A stretch of 64,000 nt of DNA, taken from assembly GCA_030263665.1 (NCBI GenBank), contig SZPK01000001.1, positions 1 through 64,000 of the forward strand, written 5' to 3'. Origin of the DNA: Villigracilis sp024434165 (GTDB lineage: Bacteria > Chloroflexota > Anaerolineae > Anaerolineales > Villigracilaceae). Position 1 is the first letter of the stretch. Each line of letters starts with the position of its first letter. The position numbers and the translations under genes are program-made. The notes under the pieces are model-generated. The model saw only the letters and a program-made list of their open reading frames with translations. It had not been told where the DNA came from and did no database searches. This document shows, piece by piece, positions 41,896-50,415 of this stretch.

Positions 41896-42327
41896 ATGAC
41901 GGCAGATATTGAAGCGATTGCAAAAGATATTGTTGACGCCGCCTATAAGGTTCATAAAGAGTTTGGACCTGGTTTATTGGAGTCTGCATATCAACGCTGC
42001 CACGCTTATGAACTTCGCAAGCGGGGACGGATTGTTTTGACCGAATTGAAATTGCCTATTTTGTATGACGGTCAAGAATTCGATGAAGGCTATCGAATAG
42101 ACGAATTGGTTGACGATCTCGTTATCATTGAAAATAAATCTGTGGACGAAATCCATCCGATTCACATGGCGCAACTCATCACATACCTCAAGCTCAAAGG
42201 TTGTAAACTTGGCTTTCTGATAAACTGGAACGTGAAGTTGATTAAAAACGGAATTCAAAGAGTTGCCCTTGGTCTTGATGAGCCGCCCAATCGGGCAGAC
42301 TTCATAAAGAAAACTTCGCGTTCTTAG
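41896..42327 (+). CDS. GxxExxY protein
   Basis: 143 residues with a GAGGAG-type ribosome site. The signature GPGLLESAY (GxxExxY) is at about residue 25, followed by LKLPILYDGQ, GYRIDELVDDLVIIENKSV and HMAQLITYLKLKGCKLGFLINW. The fold is PD-(D/E)XK-related (PF13366), but the active-site ELK is changed to ENK. The role is unproven; these genes are widespread and scattered. Here it lies between two 99-bp copies of a helicase 5' end, flanked by AAGAACGCGAAG-type repeats, as if it had been inserted. Confidence 0.85.
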   Translation: MTADIEAIAKDIVDAAYKVHKEFGPGLLESAYQRCHAYELRKRGRIVLTELKLPILYDGQEFDEGYRIDELVDDLVIIENKSVDEIHPIHMAQLITYLKLKGCKLGFLINWNVKLIKNGIQRVALGLDEPPNRADFIKKTSRS

Positions 42328-42423
42328 CGTGCTTCGCGGTTCAAAAAGAGATTCACCGCCAAGAACGCGAAGAAAGAAAAAGAACCTTGGCGCTCTTAGC
42401 GTGCTTCGCGGTTCAAAACTATG

Positions 42424-42522
42424 ACCTTCACTCCTCGCCCTTCCCAACAAAACATCCTCCGCTACACCGGCGGGCGGCTTGGCATTGCCGCCGTCCCCGG
42501 CGCGGGGAAGACACACATCCTC
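42424..42522 (+). repeat. 99-bp direct repeat, right copy
   Basis: Identical to 41641-41739. The sequences diverge just after, at the 13-base deletion. Confidence 0.9.
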
Positions 42523-43225
42523 CCGCGCTGGCGGCGAAGATCATTCAGGAGGGCAGGCTTCAGGACGGGCAGGAACTGCTCATCGTCACGCTCGTCAACT
42601 CGGCGGTGGACAATTTCGAGACGCGCATCAAACGCTTTTTCGAGAATCCCATCCGGGTTTTATACAAATACCGCGTCCGCACACTGCACGGGCTGGCGCA
42701 TGACATCGTCCGTGAGAAGCCGGCGCGCGTGGGACTGGAGGAACGCTTCAGCATCATTGACGAGCGCGAGGCAGGCTTCATCCGCCGCGAGGCGGTCAAT
42801 GCGTGGCTGGCGAATCACCTGCTGGATGAATATCTTGATCCCGCGCTGGATCAATCCAAAATGGACTGGGTCAAACGCGACCAACTGCCCGATTTGTTGG
42901 ACTCTCTCACCCTGGCTTTTATCCGCTCTTCGAAAGACCGCCTCCTGACTCCCGAAAAGCTGCGCGCCAAACTGGATGCTTCTCCTGCGCCGCTGCCTTT
43001 GGCGGAACTCGGCTGGAGCATCTACGCGGACTATCAGCGCGCCCTCGCCTATCGCGGCGCGGTGGACTTCGACGATTTGATTCGTCTTGCATTGACTCTC
43101 CTCGAAAGCGACGAAGAATATCTTGCCCGCCTGCAATACCGCTATCCATATATCCTGGAAGATGAAGCGCAGGATTCGAGCCTGACACAAGAAAGAATTT
43201 TGAATTTGTTATCTGGTGGCGCAGA

Positions 43226-43294
43226 GCCCCCCTCACCACTTCGTGGCACTCCCCCCATCCCGCCCGAGCGGGATGGGGGGAGCAGGAGGGGGGC
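43226..43294 (+). repeat. Palindromic insertion 1 in the helicase gene
   Basis: Outer arms GCCCCCCT/AGGGGGGC and a perfect inner stem CCCCCCATCCCGC/GCGGGATGGGGGG (43251-43263 with 43268-43280). It encodes about 23 Pro/Gly/Arg-rich residues between the motif II region and GDPNQAI, where the family has none, without breaking the frame. Confidence 0.85.
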
Positions 43295-43898
43295 TGGCAA
43301 TTGGGTCCGCGTGGGCGATCCCAACCAAGCCATCTTCGAGACGTTCACCACCGCTTCGCCCGAACTCCTGCGCGCGTTCATCCGAAACAACCCCAGCGTG
43401 GACATGCCCGAGTCGGGGCGCTCGCAGCCGTCCATTATCGCGCTGGCAAATCACCTCATTGACTGGGTGATGACCGCGCATCCCATCCCCGAAGCGCGGG
43501 CGGCGTTGTCGCTGCCGCACATCGTGCCCGTGCCAGCAGATGACCCGCAGCAGAATCCACCCGATAACCCCGAAGCGGTCAAATTCATCAGCACGAAATA
43601 CACGCCCGAACAGGAACTCGAAGCGGTTGCCAAATCGGTGAAGAGTTATCTCGATTCGTTTGCAGAAACTCCCATCGAGGAGCAGCCGACCATAGCCATC
43701 CTTGTCCCCCGCAACCAGCGCGGCGTGGAGGTGGTCAATGCGCTGCGTCAGCGCGGCATCGAGCCGATTGAGTTGATCTCGTCCACATCCGAGACGCGCG
43801 CCGCGGCGGGAGCGTTGAGTCATTTGCTGGCGTATCTGGCGGACCCACAATCCGCGCGGAAGTTGTCGAAGGCGTATGAGGTTTGGAGGAGGGATTGG

Positions 43899-44026
43899 AG
43901 AGAGCAGAGAGTAGAGAGTAGAGAATTAGAGAATAGAGGAGCAGGGAGTAGTGAGGCGGAGGGTAGCGGATTGGAGCAGGGGAACCTATCCACTACTCAA
44001 CTACTTAACTATGTATCTACTCTCTT
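43899..44026 (+). repeat. Tandem GAGAGTAGA-type insertion 2 in the helicase gene
   Basis: GAGAGTAGA-type and GAATAGAG units run into the reverse-complementary CACTACTCAACTAC...CTACTCTC. It encodes about 40 charged, low-complexity residues in frame. Related AACTAC strings lie upstream of gatB and of the EamA gene. Confidence 0.7.
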
Positions 44027-44060
44027 GCGTAAACTTGTTGATGTGGAAAATTTTATCGCG

Positions 44061-44109
44061 CCTCTCACCTCTAGCCCCTCTCCCTTAGGGAGAGGCGAGG
44101 GGATGAGGG
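44061..44109 (+). repeat. Palindromic insertion 3 in the helicase gene
   Basis: CCTCTCCC-TTA-GGGAGAGG core between CCTCTCACCT and GGGGATGAGGG. The same core and ends (with AAA in the loop) occur in gatB at 61602-61685. The frame is kept. Confidence 0.85.
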
Positions 44110-45024
44110 ACTGGCTGGCAACTATCGGTGAGTCCGAGGCGGTCATCCGGGAGTTGGATGAATTCCGGGTCAATGTCCAGCGTTGGCTGAACGCGGTCAC
44201 GCTTCCGATTGATCAATTGGTACTGACTCTGGCGCAGGACGTGTTCAGCGAAGCGTCCGATCTGGCGCTGGCGCATAAACTGGCGCTGGTGCTGCGCAAA
44301 GCCGCGGACGATCACCCGGATTGGCGCCTGCCCGAACTGACAGCGGAACTGGTGGTGATCGCGAAGAACGAACGGCGCTTCATCGGCTTCGCGGACGACG
44401 ACTCGGGCTTCGACCCGGAGAAGCACCGCGGACGCGTGGTGGTGACGACGATGCACAAGGCGAAGGGACTGGAGTGGGATCGCGTCTACTTGATGTCGGT
44501 CAATAATTATGATTTTCCCTCGAACATGCCGAACGACCGTTTTATTTCGGAGCGCTGGTTCGTACGCGGCGGATTGAATCTCGAAGCGGAGGCGCTGGCG
44601 CAGTTGACCGCGTTAGAGTCGTCTAGTGAATATGACTGGTACGAGGAAGGCGCGGCGACGCTGCGCTCGCGGCTGGATTATGTGAAGGAACGCCTGCGCC
44701 TGTTCTACGTGGGCATCACGCGCGCCAAGCGCGAGTTGATCGTGACGTGGAATTCCGGCAGGCAGGGCGACGCGACGCCGAGTTTGGCGTTAAGTGAGTT
44801 GATGGGGTGGCGGGAGGGGAATAATAGGGCGAGAAAATAGAACAACTGTCCACTCATATAATCCAATGCCCAACTATATTTCTTCAATTCTTTAATTTTT
44901 GGAAAATCGCTATCTGACTTCATTAGACTTTATCCAAAACAAAAAAATCATCCACGAAGAACACGAATTTTCACGAAAATGCGAAAGAAGGCAGGACTTC
45001 AATCCGCCGATTTGGAGAATGAAG

Positions 45025-45060
45025 AACGATCTCGGGATGCCATGTCACGAGGTCGTTTTC
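45025..45060 (+). terminator. Intrinsic terminator between the helicase and membrane genes
   Basis: AACGATCTCG pairs with CGAGGTCGTT (one G-T pair), followed by TTC; about 185 bases after the helicase stop. The gap 44841-45087 also has an ACGAACACGAATTTTCACGAA-like dispersed repeat at about 44951-44983. Nothing else was seen. Confidence 0.6.
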
Positions 45061-45087
45061 GTTTGAATTGACGGTAGAATCAGCCCG

Positions 45088-46554
45088 ATGAAGAAATCGC
45101 CCATTCACGCCGCGCTCCGCGAAGCGCTGTTTGTCTTCCTGATGGTCCTTGCCGCCTACGGATACTTCTCCAGCGAGCGCGACGTCAACATCAATTCGAG
45201 GCTGGCGCTCGTCAAGGCGTTCGTGGATGAAGGACGCCTGGAGATCGACTCCTATCACAACACCGAACTGTACACGGTGGATAAAGCCTATTTCAACGGG
45301 CACTATTACTCGGACAAAGCCATCGGCGCATCCATGCTGGGAATGGCGGCGTATTACCCGGTCCGCTGGGTGTATTACCAGATCGGCGTCCGTCTCACCC
45401 CGCGCCTTTTCCGCGAGTGGGTCACTTTTCTGGGGGTCAGCCTGCCTGCGGCGTTCCTCGCGCCGTTTTTGTACGTGCTGGCTGGGCAATTGGGCGCGGG
45501 GCGTTTCAAGGCATTACTGATCGCCCTGGGAATCAGCCTGGGGACGCCCCTCTACAAATACAGCACCGCGTTTTACGGTCATGCGCTGGCGGCGGTTTTT
45601 TATTTTCTGGCATTCCTGATCTGGTTTTCCGCAAGGCGCAAAGGCTCGGTGTCGTTGTCCATGGCATTTATATCCGCCGTTCTGCTGGGCTTCACGGTGA
45701 TAACGGAATACCCGACCGCCCTGCTTCTGGTTTTGCTGGGGTTCTACATGTTGTACACGCTTGTTCAAACGCGGCAGGTTTTCGATTGGAGGATATACGT
45801 CGTCCTCGCGCTTGGGTTCGTCATCTCCCTCTCCCCGCAGCTGCTCTACAATTACAGCATTTACGGCTCTCCATTCACAACCGGCTATTCGTACGAATCC
45901 AATGCCGAGTTTCAAGCCGCGCACGCCGCCAACATCATGGGAATCGGCATCCCCGACCTGCGGATTTTTTTCTACCAAACGCTTCATCCCTCGCTCGGGG
46001 TTGTGTGGCAAAGCCCGGTGTTGATTCCCGCTGTGGGCGGATGGTTCTTCATGGCGCGGAACAGGGAATACCGCCCGGAGTTATTGTTTTCCCTTTCCGG
46101 CGTGATTCTGTTCATCCTGCTGATCTCAGGGTACTACATGTGGTGGGGCGGGGTCGCCCTGACCCCGCGGCACATCATCCCCATCCTGCCGTTGTTTGCA
46201 TTGCCTTTGCTCTTTTTGCCGGAGCGGTTTTCATGGGCGCTGTTCCTCCTGGTTCCTGCCTCCATCTTCCAAAATCTCCTGATGACCGCCAGCGGATATA
46301 CCGGGCTGTACGAATTTTTCGAAACCTTGATTTCGGGAAATCTGATTGGAGAATACACCGGCATGTTGGTCTATGAAATATGCCTGCCCAACATCCTGGC
46401 TGGGGATTTGATGAGCAATCGCGGACAAAATTTGTTCAACCTGCAAGGCGCGGCAAGCCTGACGCCATTGTTGGTTTTGGAACTGGGCATCATGGCGGGT
46501 TACGTGATTCAAATATCACATCCGAAATATTGGATAAGATTTACGAAAAAATAG
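45088..46554 (+). CDS. Polytopic membrane glycosyltransferase-like protein (GT-C type)
   Basis: 488 residues with about eleven hydrophobic segments. The first loop has SSERDVNINSRLALVKAFVDEGRLEIDSY (acidic residues in the place of the GT-C catalytic Asp) followed by NGHYYSDKAIGASMLG, a loop conserved in bacterial ArnT/PMT-like proteins. A late loop MWWGGVALTPRHIIPILPL matches the same group. It probably mannosylates or glycosylates an envelope target. It is a separate unit, with terminators on both sides. Confidence 0.7.
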   Translation: MKKSPIHAALREALFVFLMVLAAYGYFSSERDVNINSRLALVKAFVDEGRLEIDSYHNTELYTVDKAYFNGHYYSDKAIGASMLGMAAYYPVRWVYYQIGVRLTPRLFREWVTFLGVSLPAAFLAPFLYVLAGQLGAGRFKALLIALGISLGTPLYKYSTAFYGHALAAVFYFLAFLIWFSARRKGSVSLSMAFISAVLLGFTVITEYPTALLLVLLGFYMLYTLVQTRQVFDWRIYVVLALGFVISLSPQLLYNYSIYGSPFTTGYSYESNAEFQAAHAANIMGIGIPDLRIFFYQTLHPSLGVVWQSPVLIPAVGGWFFMARNREYRPELLFSLSGVILFILLISGYYMWWGGVALTPRHIIPILPLFALPLLFLPERFSWALFLLVPASIFQNLLMTASGYTGLYEFFETLISGNLIGEYTGMLVYEICLPNILAGDLMSNRGQNLFNLQGAASLTPLLVLELGIMAGYVIQISHPKYWIRFTKK

Positions 46555-46614
46555 ATCTGTTCTCCTTGTTAAACAGACTATTTCCCTCTAAATTATCAAT
46601 TTGCTCAAAATCCA

Positions 46615-46643
46615 TTGACATTAATTTTTATTAATGTTACGAT
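46615..46643 (+). promoter_or_regulatory. Promoter directly in front of a terminator
   Basis: TTGACA (46615-46620), 17 bases, then TACGAT (46638-46643). The predicted start, near 46650, falls in the hairpin of the terminator at 46647-46683. Confidence 0.65.
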
Positions 46644-46646
46644 TTT

Positions 46647-46683
46647 CACAGTTTAATCGAAGATTAAACTGTGCTTTTTTTTT
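46647..46683 (+). terminator. Strong intrinsic terminator upstream of the M4 protease gene
   Basis: CACAGTTTAATC pairs perfectly with GATTAAACTGTG around a GAA loop, followed by T9. It could end transcripts from the membrane gene or, since it begins at the promoter start point, act as an attenuator or make a tiny RNA. Confidence 0.85.
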
Positions 46684-46791
46684 ACGATTCACAGAAAAGG
46701 AGGACAATGGCATAAAAATTCCCCGCCAATTGCTAGTTCAGCAGTATTCTTCAACCCATATCTATGCAACACTATTTTTAAGGAGAGGACC

Positions 46792-49782
46792 ATGAAAGCC
46801 AAACATACTACCAGACAAGCATTAGTGTTTAATGTATTATCCATTCTAATTGTGATTTCCATGCTGATTGCGGGCAGCGGGAACACCCCTGTCTCCGCAA
46901 AGACGCCTTCTCAACCGCTGAATCCGGCTCCTGTGAACCTCGAGAAAGCCGCGACGCAATGCTTCGGCGAGACAGGCACCGCCAGTTTCAGCCCCTGGAC
47001 CGGCAAAGCCGGTTTTGTGGGAGCCAGCCCGGCAAATCCGATTCAAAACCCCGCCAAAGGACTGCAAGCCGCATCGCCTGAAGAAGCCGCCCGCGGATAC
47101 CTCTCCGAGTGCGGGTCCTTCTTTGGTTTGAAGGATCAGGCAAGCGAACTTACCCTGCAAAAACAGCGCAGCACCGAAGACGGGCGCACGGTTGTGCGCT
47201 TCCAGCAGTACTATCAGGGCATTCCGGTGGTCGGCGGCGAATTGCTCATGCAGCTCACAGCCGATAACAACGTCATCCTGGTCAACGGGAACTTGATGCC
47301 CGCCGCCAAACTCGATCCTCAGCCCACTCTCGATGCCGCTGCCGCCCGGCAGTCTGCCCTGCAATTGGTGGCTGAAAAATACGGGCTTGGAGTGGATGCG
47401 CTGACCTCCAGCGAACCTGCGCTTTGGGTTTACAGTCCCGCCCTGATCGAAAATCGCGGGGGTGCCCCCTCCCTGGTATGGCGCATGGAAATCCGCCCGG
47501 TGGAACTGGCGCCGATCCGCCAACTGGTTCTGATCAACGCCCATGACGGAAGCGTGGTACTGGACATCAACCAGGTGGATACCGCGATGAACCGCCTCAC
47601 CCATACCGCCGGAAACGGCACCACCCGGCCGGGGACTCTGGTCTGCGACGAAACCGATCCAACCTGCTCCGCCGGCGATGCGGATGCGAAAGCCGCTCAC
47701 GCATACTCCGAGGACACCTATCAGTTCTATGCCAACAATCACGGACGCGACAGCATTGATAACGCCGGCATGTCCCTGATCTCCACCGTTCATTACAGCG
47801 TCAACTACTGCAACGCCTTCTGGGACGGGACACAGATGACCTATGGCGATGGCTGTGATATCGTGGTGGACGATGTGGTGTCGCATGAAATGACCCACGG
47901 CGTGACCGAATATGAATCCGGTTTGGTCTATGCCTACCACCCCGGCGCCATCAACGAGTCATTCTCCGACATCTGGGGCGAGTTTGTGGACCTCACCAAC
48001 GGCGCAGGGAACGACGATCCCTCGGTGCGCTGGCTGATGGGCGAAGACGTAATGGTTAGCGGCGTGAGCAGCCCCATCCGTGACATGCAAGACCCCACCA
48101 CTTTCGGCGACCCCGATAGGATGGGAAGCCCGTTGTACTACGACGGCTTTGGGGATAACGGCGGCGTGCACTGGAACAGCGGCGTCGGCAACAAAGCAGC
48201 CTACCTGATCGTAGACGGCGACACCTTCAACGGCTATACCGTCACTGGCATCGGCATTACCAAAGCCGCCAAGATCTACTATGAAGCGCAGACGAACATC
48301 CTGGTTTCCTCCTCCAATTACCTCGCGCTTCGCAACGCGCTCAACCAGGCATGCACCAACCTGACCGGTACCAGCGGCATCACCGCCGCCGACTGTGTGG
48401 AAGTCAACGAAGCCACTCTCGCCACCGAGATGAACCTTGTGGCTGGGGCGCCTTCCAACGACCCCTTCGCCGGCGCGACCGCCATTTCCACCACTCCATA
48501 TGTCAACAACCAGGACATCAGCGGCGCGACGACCGCGGGGGACGATCCTGGCTTCTCCTGCACGGGCGGGCAAATGGCGAACACTGTCTGGTACGCCTAT
48601 ACGCCGAGCGCTGCGGGCACACTGGCAGTTAGCACTACGGGAAGCACCTACGACACCGTTGTGGGAATTTACACCGGCGCATCTCCCGCCACGCTGACCG
48701 AGGCGGCTTGCAACGACGATATTTCCTTCCCCAGCAACGTGCTCTCTGCGGTGTCAACACCCGTTTCGGCAGGGACAACCTACTACATCCTGGTGGGCGC
48801 CTGGTACTCCGGGGTCAACCTCCAGATCAACGTAAGTTTCACCTCAGCCCTCACCCCCAGAATCATCGCCCCCAAGGGCTCCATCTCGGACAGGACCCCC
48901 ACCTACAAGTGGAGCAAAGTCACCGGCGCGACTCAATACCGCTACCAGGTCTACAGGGGCACAAACCTGGTTTATTCACGGACGGTAGCCTCCAGCGCCT
49001 GCTCGGGTTCGGTGTGTACGGATACTCCCACCACCGTTCTGGGTTACAACACCTACAGGTGGAGAGTACAGGCGAAGGTGGGCGGAGTGTGGCAGCCCTA
49101 CAGCGCGAAGAAACCCTTCACGGTCGTAGGTCCATTCAGCGACACATTCACCGATAACGCCAACGGCTGGACGCCCCTCAACGGCACGTGGACGGTTGCA
49201 GGTGGAAATTACCGGGCGACCGGTATCGCCAGCAACATGGTCACCTCTGCGCATGTGGGCAATTACGCCACATTTACCTACGAGGCGCGCATGAAGCGCA
49301 CCGGCGATTGCGATGGCTGTGTGAACTCCATTTACTTCCGCGGCGCTCCCACTCCGCTGACTTCCATCAACAACTGGGATACCGGCTTCAGGTTCTCTTA
49401 CACGAACAACGGATGGTTCAACTTCCTGTACTATGAAGGCGGTTCCTATTACATTTTAGTGGATTGGAACACTTTCTCCGGAATTGTGAACGGAGGATTC
49501 AACCGGCTCAAAGTTGCCGCAAATGGCACATCCATAAAACTCTACATCAACAACACGCTCATTATTTCGGGTACAGCCACCGGTTTCAATCCGTCCGGGC
49601 AGGTTGGGCTTGGATTCTATAGCAGCTCTGTTGGAAGTACGGAAAAATTTTATGTAGACTCTGCCTCGTTGAATCTGACCGGGTTGCCCTTCACAGCCGG
49701 GGACGAAACTGCTGAAAAGCACTTCACCTTAACGAGAGAAACCATGATTCCTTACGAAGGAGACCCGAACGTCGCTCCCTAA
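46792..49782 (+). CDS. Secreted M4 (thermolysin-type) metallopeptidase with added C-terminal domains
   Basis: 996 residues with AAGGAGAGGACC upstream of the ATG. A signal peptide (about 1-36), FTP and PepSY propeptide regions (RFQQYYQGIPVVGGELL), then the M4 catalytic domain with zinc-binding H365-E-x-x-H369 in SHEMTHGV and E389 in GAINESFSD; the second-domain His is probable in the GGVHWNSGVGNKAAYL part. From about 565 a pre-peptidase-type beta domain follows (NDPFAGATAIS, MANTVWYAYTPS), then a fibronectin-like region (690-780) and a jelly-roll/LamG-like end (EARMKRTGDCDGCVNSIYF). The enzyme is an extracellular general protease likely fed by peptides for fermentation. Confidence 0.9.
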   Translation: MKAKHTTRQALVFNVLSILIVISMLIAGSGNTPVSAKTPSQPLNPAPVNLEKAATQCFGETGTASFSPWTGKAGFVGASPANPIQNPAKGLQAASPEEAARGYLSECGSFFGLKDQASELTLQKQRSTEDGRTVVRFQQYYQGIPVVGGELLMQLTADNNVILVNGNLMPAAKLDPQPTLDAAAARQSALQLVAEKYGLGVDALTSSEPALWVYSPALIENRGGAPSLVWRMEIRPVELAPIRQLVLINAHDGSVVLDINQVDTAMNRLTHTAGNGTTRPGTLVCDETDPTCSAGDADAKAAHAYSEDTYQFYANNHGRDSIDNAGMSLISTVHYSVNYCNAFWDGTQMTYGDGCDIVVDDVVSHEMTHGVTEYESGLVYAYHPGAINESFSDIWGEFVDLTNGAGNDDPSVRWLMGEDVMVSGVSSPIRDMQDPTTFGDPDRMGSPLYYDGFGDNGGVHWNSGVGNKAAYLIVDGDTFNGYTVTGIGITKAAKIYYEAQTNILVSSSNYLALRNALNQACTNLTGTSGITAADCVEVNEATLATEMNLVAGAPSNDPFAGATAISTTPYVNNQDISGATTAGDDPGFSCTGGQMANTVWYAYTPSAAGTLAVSTTGSTYDTVVGIYTGASPATLTEAACNDDISFPSNVLSAVSTPVSAGTTYYILVGAWYSGVNLQINVSFTSALTPRIIAPKGSISDRTPTYKWSKVTGATQYRYQVYRGTNLVYSRTVASSACSGSVCTDTPTTVLGYNTYRWRVQAKVGGVWQPYSAKKPFTVVGPFSDTFTDNANGWTPLNGTWTVAGGNYRATGIASNMVTSAHVGNYATFTYEARMKRTGDCDGCVNSIYFRGAPTPLTSINNWDTGFRFSYTNNGWFNFLYYEGGSYYILVDWNTFSGIVNGGFNRLKVAANGTSIKLYINNTLIISGTATGFNPSGQVGLGFYSSSVGSTEKFYVDSASLNLTGLPFTAGDETAEKHFTLTRETMIPYEGDPNVAP

Positions 49783-49829
49783 GACAGCAAGTGCAGCCGT
49801 CCTGCTTCATGGCTAAAGTGAAGTAAAAC

Positions 49830-49873
49830 AAATAGACCTTCCGGGTGCGAAAACCGGGAGGTCTATTTTTATC
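49830..49873. terminator. Bidirectional intrinsic terminator
   Basis: AAATAGACCT-T-CCGG with CCGGG-AGGTCTATTT (49830-49844 and 49854-49868), followed by T5; the A-run on the left serves the opposite strand. It lies between convergent genes. Confidence 0.85.
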
Positions 49874-50099
49874 AGAACGGCAAAGCCGCGCCGAGCAGCT
49901 TCAACCCGGCATAGATCATCAACAGACCCGCTGCGGCGGGCCACGGCGCCCTCCTGGTCAGTTCCAGCAATACGTCCCAGAAAGAGGCGGATGTCAACGC
50001 CTGCCCCGCCGGTTTGACGATTCCCAGCCAGACCAGCACGGAGATCACTTCGAGGACGATCCCGGTCAAAATCAAAAGATAGGCAATGAACGTCTGCAT
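49872..50099 (-). CDS. Small two-helix membrane protein
   Basis: 75 residues with two hydrophobic segments (IAYLLILTGIVLEVISVLVWLGI, and AAGLLMIYAGLKLLGAALPF). It has no known motif. A charged loop between the helices faces one side. The upstream 316-base gap (50100-50415) holds the promoter at 50303-50331 for the opposite direction; nothing further was seen there. Confidence 0.6.
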   Translation of the reverse strand: MQTFIAYLLILTGIVLEVISVLVWLGIVKPAGQALTSASFWDVLLELTRRAPWPAAAGLLMIYAGLKLLGAALPF

Positions 50100-50302
50100 G
50101 GCGCACCTCCAAAGTCAGTATAGGGTATTCCGGGGGGAAAATCAAACCTTCGCCGGGCGGGGCGCACCTTTGAGCAGGAAAGAAATGTGACTTCAGCAAG
50201 AAGGCTAAAACGGTCCTGGAAGCGAACCCTCGAGACCATTTATTCATTCCCCACAAAAATTACCCAAAACGTTTGGAAGCACGAACTTGCAATGCATCTT
50301 GC

Positions 50303-50331
50303 TTGAAACTTCCCTCCCGCCGCCGTACAAT
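50303..50331 (+). promoter_or_regulatory. Promoter of the delta-60-repeat protein gene
   Basis: TTGAAA (50303-50308), 17 bases, then TACAAT (50326-50331). It leaves a leader of about 80 bases before ATG 50416. Confidence 0.7.
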
Positions 50332-50415
50332 GAAATTGTGTCATCCAAACCGGGGACCAGCCAGCATTGGGGCAACTCCACACGGAGAAAGCAAGTTAAC
50401 GGAAAGGAAAAAACC

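Larger units (their letters stand above)
42421..44840 (+). pseudogene. UvrD-like helicase, main part, frameshifted after Walker A
   Basis: The start (MTFTPRPSQQ, Walker A GAGKTHIL) is in one frame from 42421, while the remaining 770 or so residues, from about AAKIIQEGRLQDG onward, are in another. Compared with the left copy, 13 bases (ACACACATCCTCT, after GAAGACACACATCCTC) are missing, which explains the shift. The main part keeps motif II EDEAQDSS, motif III GDPNQAIFETF, motif V TTMHKAKGLEWDRVY and motif VI FYVGITRAKREL. Three repeat-derived insertions lie inside (43226-43294, about 43899-44026, 44061-44109). Either it is inactive, or recoded, or the shift is an assembly error. Confidence 0.75.

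Noticed and set aside
43899..44026. GAGAGTAGA repeats as a CRISPR array
   Set aside because: No regular spacers or constant repeat length; they are simple tandem units in a coding frame.
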